From Membranipora membranacea (Eukaryota; Bryozoa; Gymnolaemata; Cheilostomatida; Membraniporidae): a stretch of 64,000 nt of DNA. Shown here piece by piece: positions 1 through 10,819 of the stretch. The DNA lies in contig OU612071.1 of NCBI GenBank assembly GCA_914767715.1, positions 10,647,493 to 10,711,492 on the forward strand. Reading direction: 5' to 3'. The notes under the pieces are model-generated. The model had not been told where the DNA came from. It saw nothing but the letters and a program-made list of their open reading frames with translations, and made no database searches. The number at the start of each line of letters is the position of its first letter. Within the stretch, counting starts at the first letter, position 1. Position numbers and translations under genes: made by a program.

Positions 1-1270
1 TACTGAGCCAAATATTCCCAGTAATTGCCTACTCCATTCATTCATCTAGACATTCGTAAAAAAAAATTGTTTAATGGTTGCTGAAATCATGGGAACAATA
101 TCAGCATTTATATCCCTATCACTACTGCTTTACATGTAAAGTCTGCACACACCAAAATGTATTAAGAAGATAGGAGTGTCCTTAAAACCAGGAGTTTTCA
201 CGGCCTTATGATACTGAAAGTGGGCTTTTTACGAGCCCAGCTCGCACTTATTCAAAACTCCTAAAATTATATAAAATGATTTCAAATCTCTAATTTGAAT
301 TAGATTATTGAATAGTTCATTTGAATATAAAAGTACAGGAAATATTTTTTTTGCAAGGCTCTGTGTATCTGGTCAACATGTCTGTGATTGGTTAGGTAGC
401 GTCAATATATTGAGGGTTTGAAAATGACAAATTACAAATTACTTGTATGAATACAATGAATACATGCAGCCAAGTCAACCATCCCCCTAACCGCACAGAC
501 CAGCTTCGCCGACACATAAAATCTATATGGCAAATGGCACGATTATGTGCTTCAGTGCTACTATTCTAAATGGTCTATTTTGTGTGCTCTCTTGGTTTAA
601 AATTATGAATTCTACAATTGCTACCCAAGCTACCTATTGATGAGGCTATCTTTATGGTTTGTATTGGCAGTTGGAAGTAACTAACTAACAGGCCCATATT
701 ATTTTAATTACACCAGGGAATGCAGACATGCATACATTGACATCGCGACTAATCAAGGAGATAAAAGCAGGTAGTTGTCTTCTCTTATGATGTATGGAGA
801 CAACTTCTATGGAGGATTTGATAAGAGGCAATATTTCAAGTGAATTCTTCATGAAGTAACAACACTTTCAAAGGTTACAGTTGCAGTTCTTGTGGCTTGA
901 AGAGTTTAAATTGCGATTTACAAAAAAACCAACACATACTTGGAATATTATCAAGAAACATTTAGCTTGTTCAAATCAAAAAATTAATGGTTGCAAATTG
1001 ACATGTTTGTTAAGGCTGTGTTTGATATTGGAATCCCAGATGTAAAATTACTAGAGACAACCTTGTCTTTTTTGTCATGAAGAAGGCAGCTTTGCAATGA
1101 TAAAGGCTGTAGCACTGTTGTGAGTCTTTTCGGATTCCCACAAGTCAAGACCTGCCAGCTTTTTTTTCTAAGGGCAGAGAGGCGCAACATGATCTTGCAT
1201 AAATAAATTACATTAATGTCGCATCATCCAGACCAGAAATATTTTAGATCCATCTTAATCATAAATCCCC
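1..1270. other. 3' flank of TSR-A, no gene
   Basis: No convincing coding region. From about 490 onward the sequence is recognisably similar to 9200-10570, the 3' flank of TSR-B, including shared stretches around GTGTGCTCTCT and CTAACAGGCCCAT. The A and B genes therefore arose by a duplication that took in more than 1 kb of 3' flank. Confidence 0.6.
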
Positions 1271-1296
1271 ATGAATCAGTTATTATTTATAACAAG

Positions 1297-1302
1297 TTTA
1301 TT
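1297..1302 (-). terminator. poly(A) signal of TSR-A
   Basis: AATAAA on the minus strand, about 210 nt past the stop codon in exon 6. TSR-B has the same signal in the same context (CAATAAACTTG), which supports its use. Confidence 0.7.
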
Positions 1303-1512
1303 GAGAGTCAATAAAAAATTGTATTTCAATTGTTGATATTAGACGATGATGAAGATATAACAAACATTTGGACAAAACAACAAACCATTAACATTGATAA
1401 TGAACAATTAAAAGAGAAAATCTAGATAAATTCAGATAAACCATGAACTGTTGGTCTTCTGGTTTAGAGTAAAGCTGCAGGTTGGCACTTTGATATCTTT
1501 AGATCAACGAGT

Positions 1513-4500
1513 TTAGTAGTATCCAGTGTTGCCTGTAAAAAAAGAAATGAAATCTGTGAGTAGAAAGTAAAATTATTGGCTATGCTGACATTTATGTAAG
1601 CAGATGGAACTATACTTGTAACCCATCGAGCTCATTGCCTTTACACTGCTATTGAAATTTATTCACCAAGAGATATAAAGCCAGATTCTGACTTTGATTT
1701 TGATGCCTTATAATCTTTGTTGTCAATATAATGAGAAGGGAGCTAGTATTTTCAGACATATACTTTGTGAAAACCGCTTTCACTATCAAAGATGGGCGTG
1801 TTGACAAACTGGTATCTGTAACTTGGTTACTTACATGGTCGGTAATGTCTACATTCTTCTTGCTGACTAGCCTTTCCTACACATTTTCCACCATTGAGAG
1901 GAGCTGGAGCTGTGCATGTTCTAGATCTTGTCCTCTTTCCAACTCCACAGCTCCCAGAGCAGCTTGACCACTCTCCCCAGCTTGTATATCCACCATTGAC
2001 TGGGACAGTCATAGAGTCTGAAGCAGGTCCAACACATTGAGCTCCTCCGTTCAGTGGGGCTGGATTAGTGCAAGTTCTGAATCTGGTCTTGATTCCATCA
2101 GCGTTGATTGGTCCGAATGGTCCCCAGCTTGTATATCCACCATCGATTGGGACGGTCATAGAATCTGAAGATGGTCCAACACATTGAGCTCCTCCGTTCA
2201 GTGGGGATGGGTTTGTGCAAGTTCTGAATCTGGTCTTGATTCCATCAGCGTTAACTGGTCCGAATGGTCCCCAGCTTGAATATCCACCATTGATTGGGAC
2301 GGCCATGGAGTCTGAAGATGGTCCAACACATTGAGCTCCTCCGTTCAGTGGGGATGGGTTAGTGCAAGTTCTGACTCTGGTCTTGATTCCATCAGCGTTG
2401 ACTGGTCCAAATGGTCCCCAGCTTGTATATCCACCATCGATTGGGACGGTCATAGAATCTGAAGATGGTCCAACACATTGAGCTCCTCCGTTCAGTGGGG
2501 CTGGGTTAGTGCAAGTTCTGAATCTTGTCTTGATTCCAGCAGCATTGACTGGTCCGAATGGTCCCCAGCTTGTATATCCACCATCGATTGGGACGGTCAT
2601 AGAGTCTGAGGATGGGCCAACACATTGAGCTCCTCCATTTAGTGGGGCTGGGTTAGTGCAAGTTCTGAATCTGGTCTTGATCCCATCAGCATTGATTGGT
2701 CCAAATGGTCCCCAGCTTGTATATCCACCATCGATTGGGACAGTCATAGAGTCTGAAGATGGTCCAACACATTGAGCGCCTCCGTTCAGTGGGGATGGGT
2801 TAGTGCAAGTTCTGAATCTTGTCTTGATTCCATCAGCATTGATTGGTCCAAATGGTCCCCAGCTTGAATATCCACCATCGATTGGGACAGTCATAGAGTC
2901 TGAAGATGGTCCAACACATTGAGCTCCTCCGTTCAGTGGTGCTGGGTTAGTGCAAGTTCTGAATCTGGTCTTGATTCCATCAGCGTTGACTGGTCCAAAT
3001 GGTCCCCAGCTTGTATATCCACCATCGATTGGGACGGTCATAGAGTCCTCAGCTGGTCCAACACATTGAGCTCCTCCATTCATTGGGGCTGGGTTAGTGC
3101 AAGTTCTGAATCTGGTCTTGATTCCATCAGCGTTGACTGGTCCGAATGGTCCCCAGCTTGTAAATCCACCATCAACTGTGAAAAAAGGACAATTTTCTTA
3201 GTTGTACATCTTTTCAAATAATCATATTATATCTAGTTTAAAGTTTTCATTTTCAACTGATGTCATTTCTCAAGACCTTTCTTGTTTTCTGCTTGATGCT
3301 TAGCCAATTGCTTATTAAATCTCCTCTACCCTTACCTTTGCATTGTCCTGCGTTACATGCCTCAGTCTGGCTGCTGGGTCCCTCACATCCGAGGAAAGTT
3401 CCACTTCTCAGGTATTTAGGTCTGATGCATGATCTAACTCTGGTCCTGGAACCATCTCCACAAGTTACATCACAGGCTGTCCATTCTCCCCATGACCCGT
3501 ATGTTCCATGGACTATAAATATGAATATGGTTGTTGTATAGCTTAATTGAGAAAAAAACCTGTTTTCATGACTAGAAATGTAAATAAAGATGAAAAGCCA
3601 AAGGAAATTGTACACAACTACTGACAATAGCTTAGCAATTAGCATTAGCAGTTTGACATAGGAAAATGATGGTCGATTCAAACAAGGAGTTAAAGACTTT
3701 AACTCCTTGATTCAAATAGGTTGATTAAAATCATGTTGTCATATCAAACACCACATCCCAAAGCATGGATGGCGAAATATTTGTCGCAATATCTTAATAG
3801 GGTTGCTCCGTGTTTGCAGGCAGGTTGGAGCATATCTTGATGGACTGCAGCAGTGTCTGAACTCACGACCTTCAACATTTGCATGGTAGAGGACCAGCCT
3901 TCTTACAAATTGAGCCACCTTATAGCAATGAGCTGTTTGATATGTTATCATCATAAAGCTATTTATGTTAGATGGAGGATTTTTTACATTGACTTACATG
4001 AGTAGAAGCTTGTACCAGCTACTGTTCCTGCTCCTGAGTTACTTCCTCCTGAATGTCCATATGAATCAAAGCATGCTGCCACTCCTAAAATACATCGCAA
4101 GGACAATAAACTGTTGCACAATAAATAAATATCAGTAAACGAACGCCAATCGCTAGATCATAATATAATAAATATATTTACTTCAACTGAAAGGATCAGT
4201 GCAGGGAAACAATAAGATCATGTTTTACAATGGTTAAAAACAATGATTAAGTGCTCAGGATATATAATTAAAAAAAGAAGAAGTTTAAAATAATTATGAA
4301 AAAGACATCTTTCTAGGAGCGATTTCCGACTCGTTGGTCAGGCTTGATTTTTGTGATATCTGCCTGCCGTGCATCTACCAATCATATATTTTTATCTATT
4401 CCACACAGGGTTCAATATCCTAAATAAGAAAATAACTTTAGTCTATAAATTTTAAATGATTTTAATTTATTACTATCATTTTCTTGTTTTGAAGACTTAC

Positions 4501-4543
4501 CAAGCAGGGCCACTACTCCGATGATCACAGCTTTTCCGTACAT
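1513..4543 (-). CDS. TSR-A: secreted protein with 8 cysteine-depleted TSR units between two complete TSRs
   Basis: Spliced minus-strand gene. Coding exons: 4543-4501, 4084-3998, 3512-3336, 3175-1835, 1532-1513; non-coding exon 1 is 4949-4910 and exon 2 begins at 4558. The spliced CDS is 1668 nt, 555 residues, frame intact. It starts MYGKAVIIGVVALLG followed by VAAC, a hydrophobic signal peptide. A Gly/Ser linker comes next, then a full TSR (WGEW, CDVTCG, six Cys), eight 49-residue units with two Cys each, a final six-Cys TSR (WGEWSSCSGSCG) and the tail CNTGYY. WxxW and CxxTCG in the end TSRs match C-mannosylation and O-fucosylation sites of the TSR family. Every donor is GTAAG-like, every acceptor AG, and all coding introns are phase 1. 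The reading frame also stays open past 1835, but GTAAGTAA there is the intron 5 donor, not the protein end. The extracellular structural role is inferred. Shortest array of the four. Confidence 0.92.
1998..3173 (-). repeat. TSR-A tandem array, 8 x 147 bp
   Basis: Eight contiguous in-frame 147-bp units (49 residues) with no indels: exon 5 (1341 nt) = 2 + 8 x 147 + 162 + 1. The typical unit has DGGYTSWGPFGP, then KTRFRTC, then a CX11C pair. Most units carry PSSDSM, NADG and PLNGG, but the first has PAEDSM and PMNGG, the type that dominates TSR-B and TSR-C. Confidence 0.95.
3683..3709. mobile_element. 27-bp perfect palindrome with 7-bp direct repeats
   Basis: Arms CAAGGAGTTAAAG and CTTTAACTCCTTG pair perfectly around one central A. 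ATTCAAA sits immediately on both sides (3676-3682 and 3710-3716), as a target-site duplication would. It lies in intron 3 of TSR-A. A near-identical palindrome, also flanked by 7-bp near-repeats, is at 54243-54269. Confidence 0.6.
3735..3925 (-). mobile_element. SINE-A copy in TSR-A intron 3
   Basis: Degenerate member of a tRNA-derived SINE family. On the minus strand the tRNA-like head (GTGGCTCAATTTG, the A-box region) is near 3915. A degraded B box and a body resembling GACTGCAGTC and CCTGCCTGCAAA follow. The best-preserved relatives are at 25657-25870 and 59807-60040. Confidence 0.6.
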
Positions 4544-4948
4544 TCTCTCTTTTATTTTCTGCTAACAAAATAAAACAATTTGTGTGAGAGAAATAGTTTA
4601 GTAGCTAGGGACAGGAAGGATGATAACACAAAGTAAAGGGGAAGAGTAGAAGGCATATAATTGTTACAAAATCTGTTTAAAAACACCATCAGTGAGTTCT
4701 GGTGACTATGTTGATGTTACGGAATATTAGAGCAGACACCTGTAATGCTTACAATAAGACTATCCTCCGAAATTAGGTCAACAAAATTGCAAGTTAGAGA
4801 AAATGTATTAAAAATATTACATGAGAGACTATGTCGCAAATTCTTCCATGCATCTACCAGACAAAGAGTTAGAGTTTGATGCTATCCAACAAGCTGTAAC
4901 TATGCTTACCTTTTTTGGTTGTTCCTGTGATGAGATCCAGAACTGAAC

Positions 4949-4980
4949 TGATCTCCCTCCATCTGATCCGAGTATTTATA
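4949..4980 (-). promoter_or_regulatory. TSR-A core promoter (TATA + initiator)
   Basis: TATAAATA at 4980-4973 is followed after exactly 21 nt by TCAGTT, whose A (4949) is the likely +1. The same 21-nt spacing occurs in all four TSR genes, and exon 1 starts with the conserved GATCAGTTCAGTTCTGG. Exon 1 then runs to a GTAAGC donor at 4909. Confidence 0.8.
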
Positions 4981-6867
4981 CAACCTGGTGACTTCAACAA
5001 CTCAGGCATTAACATACACAGGTGGTAACAAGCACTAGATCGTACAAAGTTTGGTAATTACAAAAATTATTGCAAAACACCTAATAATAGAGGGGGTGCC
5101 TTATTTATGTGAATCATTAAATGTGGCAGATCCTGGTGATGTTTTTATGCTAATTTGATTGATGGCTTGTTTTCTGCAGATTTATGACAAATGAATTATT
5201 CAGTTTTGATAGAGACAGCATAACTCTGAAATGACACACAGAACAGCTGATTGCCTACCTGAATAATGGCTGATAAACGACTTCCTAAATAAATGCCCAT
5301 CAAGACATTACAGCACCATGAGGTACAGGCGAGGTGCTTGCAGCCCAGACTACTTTTTACTACATCTTCTTCTAACACTTAACAATATACTTTTTAACTT
5401 TTAATACAGAGACAAGATTGCTCTATGTTTTGTATTTTACTTGTGCCAGAGTATCAACGCCTAATTTCACCGCTTGTTTGGCAGGGATTATAATATATCC
5501 ATCTATCAGCCTTTAATGTCTGTAATGAAGCCATCAATCTTATCCAGGTGTGTCAATCATGTTTTGATTTATAACATTGACACACATCATTTTTGTGACA
5601 AACTGAATTGACTTAAGATTGACCAAACCAGACAAAGAATGTTAAAACATGGCAAAGTGTCTAATACAGGATATAGATTAATGTTGATTGATTAGAATGA
5701 TCATATAGATTTATTATTTGATCTGTACCAGTGTCTTCCTTGTGGAGGATGGTGAGATGATGCAATTGGAAAGCTAGCTTTTTATGCACCGCAAGGCAAC
5801 CGGTGTCAAAAGGTTCAAGTCAATTTATGATTGATGGATCCAACCCACAGCACCCTCCGTGGTATCTTATTTCACATCAGGATAAAACAATAACCTCTCT
5901 CATGAGAAGGTCACGGACAAGCTCCAGACTAGCTACCCTGATCCAGACCAGCTACGCTGGGTTCCCAACCTTTTAATGTAATGAGCCAGTTTCAAACTTC
6001 CAAATGATAATAAATAAGAGTCTTCATTAGCAATGGTTGATTGGGCCTGGGGGATGTGGTATGGGCGCAAGAGTGCTCTCCCACTAGGTGCTCTGGGTCT
6101 CCCTTGAAAAACTTGTTATGTTTTCGACACAACATTGAGACATCTGATTAATCTTATGCTTGCAACCAAATCAAGTTGAAATTTGATTACATTGATAATG
6201 ATGATAAAAGAGTATTCAAAATATCAAAATAGAAATAGACAGCGAGTATAGATTAGATATACTATGTCCAACCACTGTAACATGCAATATTGTGAAACAA
6301 GGAAATGAGCCAACAATATTTTAAAATAAGCCATAAGCTTATGAGCCATAAGCTGGGCACTACCGCCCTATTCCTTTTTGATTGCATATTGGTAATCTGA
6401 AGAACGCAGGCCAGGAGTTTACACCAATGCCTTTAATTAATGTCCTATCTTCTCTCACTCTTCTTAGTTTGGTGATAAATTGAACTACGAGTCGCGAGCG
6501 TTGCCGGCCGTTGATGGTGTAGAGTTCCTGTCAAAGGGAACATCCAATCATAGTCCGACAAGCTGAGGGAATATACACACAATACACAATAATGTCCTCA
6601 AGGTGTTGTGGAAACAAAAAGTAGATGCCATGGTTTCTAGCTAAATAATTATGTGCTGTGCGGTGGTATGCAAACATTGCAATTTTTTTACAGTTTGGTT
6701 ATAGCAAAATTGGGCAACGACCTAAAAAAAGAATTGAAAGCGCAACTCATTACCCTAAAAGATTCTCTACTTTGTTCACATCTGTTTTAATGATACAAAA
6801 ATTTAGAGATATATTTAGGCAGAGAAAATCATTTTTCATTGATATTATTTTACTGTTACTTTACCTA

Positions 6868-6960
6868 AGTGGGTAGTAAGTTAGTGGGTAGTTAGTTAGT
6901 GGGTAGGTAGTTAGTGGGTGGGTAGTTAGTGGGTAGGTAGTTAGTAGGTGGGTAGTTAGT
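6868..6960. repeat. GTGGGTAGTTA-type minisatellite
   Basis: Imperfect tandem array of 8-12 bp units of the GTGGGTAGTTA / GTAGGTAGTTA kind, about 93 bp. Simple repeat with no coding meaning. Confidence 0.85.
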
Positions 6961-8716
6961 TCATAACATTGGATCATCGCCCACATTGGCTTTAAAAAGA
7001 GAGATTTATAATATAATACAAGTTTGTATAATTAAAGATCATATAGATCGTGATAACTTAGAGTGAAGACAAAACATCAGATAACCTCATCCAGTGACCT
7101 CATATAACTGACTCCAAGTCAAATCAAAGCCATCAATCTTTTAAGATTGTGCCAATCATAGCTCGATTTATAAGACTCAAAGCAATTTTATTGACTATAA
7201 TTAAATGGACTTCATGGATTAACTATCGAATGCGGAAACAAATCAAAGTAGACACAATCAAGGCTAGAAATTAAAGTTGATTAGTTTCGCCTTCTCCCCC
7301 ACGATTGAATTGAAACCATATAATGCCCATTATTTCTCGCCTACGTATCCGAATTTAGTTTTATACTTCTTATATCCTTACATTTTTATTTCTTATCTTC
7401 ACGGTTGCCTATTACTTTCTTCTCTTGAAGCAGGTCAAAAATGTTCTGAACCCATTCTATTTGTTAATCATTTGAGTTTAAAAACACAAGCTGCTGTACC
7501 CTCCCCAAAACAGATAGCCTGCTCACACAGCCTGCCCAAACAACCTGCCAGGACAGCTTGCCCAGAATATCCCGCTCTGATTTTTATTTTTGCATTGTCT
7601 GATAGGATTTGGTGGATATGCGTAGAGGAATAAAAACGCCTTGAATTTTGGTACACTGATTTAATCGACATCAGTGTGTATTTGGAAGCTGCTCTGTTGC
7701 TTGTTGATGCAGCCTATATGTATTGGGCTGGTAGACATGAAATCCTGAACTTTTTCAAACCAACAATGTAACAGCGCTAAGTTTTACAAATCTGAGAACA
7801 TCGTCAGCATACACAAAAACTTACAGCAGATACTAACGGCTATGATCTTAGTGCGCAAAAAGATCTTATATCTTAGTTGATTGAAGATGATTGAGATTTC
7901 ACCAACCAGGGCGAAAAGTTGGTCGTCTTGCACAGGGGTATTTATTATACAATTCCAGAGGTTTAATTTGATACATAAGAGAAACTGTTGCCTGACTATG
8001 TTTTTATAATGAATCTGTGAAGTTTTAGATCTTTAGATTTTAGTTTACTTTTATTCACAATATAAGTCTCTATTGGTTTACAAGTTAAATACAAAGTTAC
8101 TGCTGAAATTTCAGATTCGCTTAGTCTGGTTATGTAACACTCTGAACATGGCGGGTCAGTGAGATGTGCGAAAGTGAAATCCAAATCTGATATGGGTAAC
8201 GCTACCGATGCTCTTTCACTATTTATAGGCATGCTACGATGATGGCCATATCTACGGTCTAGCAGACAGTCTGTTTTCACACCAATGACAAAGGAGAGTA
8301 GAGAGAAGGTGGGAATAATAATCATGATCACAATGATATGATAGAGGCAGTCAATCATTACAATGCTGCATTTATGCTGCAGAATTTTCAAACCAAATTT
8401 CTACCTCAGATTATTTTACGGCAAATTAGACTGTTGGATGCACTGAATAATAGCTTAGCTAAATTTAGATTCTGACCAAATGAACTGTCGGGATTACCAA
8501 TAATCTGCAGAATAAAAGCATCTCCAGTCGGCCCAGGTCATACCGAATGTGTTCCTTCGGCTACTGATTTGATATGATCAAAGAAAGAAAGGTCTACTAG
8601 CCGTATTTAACAAATTTATCAACCACACTATAACGTTGTGATGCTACGCGAAATAAAGTGTCCAGTCCTTGCTATAAGCTCATCTAGAGGGCGTTTGCAT
8701 ATGTGAGTACAGTGAT

Positions 8717-8821
8717 GTGATAGAATTTCTTTGTGTACGATTCAATCATTACAGCACAAATAATTCCACATGTAGAATTTGTGTGACGCAATGATTGAAT
8801 TGTACACAAATAATTTCTCAC
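8717..8821. repeat. foldback with 45-nt arms
   Basis: 8717-8761 and 8777-8821 are inverted copies around a 15-nt loop. The core arm TTTGTGTACRATTCAATCATT pairs with one G/A difference; the outer parts have a few mismatches and a 1-2 nt shift. It could be a small MITE or a transcribed hairpin. Nothing here shows that it is transcribed. Confidence 0.6.
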
Positions 8822-10610
8822 ACGTCTCTGTGCCCAGGCTTGAAAAAAACATGAATCTCCATATTCCCGTAATAAGTCATCTGTTTAACAGATTTTTTAT
8901 TATTGTTGTCATGAATTGCTCGATAACCCCTAATTCACAGGTCATAAAAAATGTGAAAATGGTTCCGAGAATGATATTTTTTTTGAGAGAGGCAATAAGC
9001 ACGCTCGGGTTTATCTTTCTCCTGAATAATCTATAGTAAAGGTCATGATTATCACAATTCTATTTGATAACATATTGTTGATACTGAACCAGACATTCCC
9101 AGCCAATTGACACCTCTATTTATCTGTATTCACGCCAGTGAATAACAGTTTTTAATGGTAGTTGCAGTTATGGAAACATTACCTGCCTGCATGCAGCAAA
9201 GCGGCAAAGCCAACCATCCCCTGATATACTTGATAAAAACTTAATTGACGCTTATTTAACCTTCTTTGTCACTGTCTTGTATGACTTTACATCCGTTACT
9301 TTGGCAGTAACATTGCTATCATTCGTTTGCTGTTGGTTTATTGGACAACCATGAGTAAAATCCATTGCATTACACACCTCAATGCGACAATTATGTCACA
9401 ATTATGTGCCTTAGTGCCACTCAGCGATTAGTCCATTTGTGTGCTCTCTAGGAATAAAATTACAAATTCTACAGTTGTTACCAAACCTACCTATAAGTTT
9501 GGCCAACCACTTTCCTTGTATTCAGAATTAGCAGTAACTTGCTAGCAGGCCCATTTTAATTTGATTGCACCAGGATACGCATGCATTGACTCAGCAGGGA
9601 GGGTGTCCCACACTCCCTGGACCCAGTGACTAATAAGGGAAGAATGAAATGAGCAGTTGTCTTGTCTTATGCCGTACAGAGGCAACTTCTACAGGGAATT
9701 TAATCAGAGGCAACTTACTTGGCATGTCTTCCTGATGTAACAAGAAAACTTTCAAAGTTTACAATTACAGTTCTTATGGGTAGAAGAATTTTGATTACCA
9801 TTTTACAACAAAACAAACAAATATTTGAAGCATTTTCAATAAACATTCAATTTATTGAAATCTAAAATGTGTTGGTAGCAAATGTAAGGGGCAACTTTCC
9901 TGTGAACTCTTCCTCGTGTTACATCACTTTTAAAAGTTGAAGTCCTTTATGCTAAAAGAATTTTGATTGCCATTTTTTAACAAAGCCAACAAAAATTTGA
10001 ATTTTTTTTTTGAAGAATTTAACTTGTTGGTTGCGTATTTACTTGTATGTTGAGGCTGTACATTTGATATTGGAATCCAGCATATAAGATAAGATGAGAC
10101 AACCTTGCCTTAATTGCCGTGAAGAAAGAAGCTGTGCATACATTAAGGCTGTGGCTCTGTTGTGAGTTTTTGGGCTTCCCATATGACTAGGGACCAGTTT
10201 CAATAAGAACAGTTAGTAGCTAGTCGTCCACTAATAGCATTGCGTTACGCACAATGATATACAGATTGTAAAGAAAACATGGGTTATTATTTCGTGTGCT
10301 GCTCCTATTAGGGCTGACTTTTAAGAGCCCACTCAACAAGGAAGGGAAGAAGTTAATTGCACTCATCGTGGTTAATACAATCTGTTGCTGACGACTGAAT
10401 TGAATCAGTTGCTACCTTCTAAGCGCATTAGTTTTCAATTGCAGTCACTCCGGGTTAAATCTCATATAAATTACACTTTAACGAGATATTTTAGTGACCA
10501 ATGCTAGCTACTGTTCAAATTGAAACTCAGGTCCTGGCTTCCTTTGCAAGGGCAGGCAGGTGCAGCATGATCTTGGGTGTTAATCATTATTAATTATAAT
10601 TTATAACAAG

Positions 10611-10616
10611 TTTATT
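10611..10616 (-). terminator. poly(A) signal of TSR-B
   Basis: AATAAA on the minus strand about 205 nt beyond the stop codon, in the same CAATAAACTTG context as TSR-A. Confidence 0.7.
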
Positions 10617-10819
10617 GAAAATCAATAACAATTTAGTATTTCCATTGTTGATGATTTTACAACAAAACAAACAGTAACATAAAGAACAGTAAATCTAAGA
10701 AAGTGGAGAAAAGAATTAATTCAATAAAAAATTTACAATTAAGTGGATCTTTGGCTTTAGAGTGAGGGTTGAAACTGGCACCTTGGAATTACTGGTAGAG
10801 GAGTTGAGCATAAGGAAGC

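Larger units (their letters stand above)
4990..10580. other. intergenic region between TSR-A and TSR-B
   Basis: No gene that I can support. About 5460-5760 resembles 15990-16200 upstream of TSR-B, and 7080-7280 resembles both. About 9200-10570 resembles the 3' flank of TSR-A. A partial internal duplication occurs around 9700-9830 and 9890-10010. A possible degenerate tRNA-like segment lies near 5745-5830. The minisatellite and foldback are listed separately. Confidence 0.5.

Noticed and set aside
3253-3681. Extended minus-strand frame around exon 4 of TSR-A with a hydrophobic N-terminal stretch
   Set aside because: Residues outside 3336-3512 are read-through into introns 3 and 4; consensus splice sites bound the 177-nt exon in all four paralogues.
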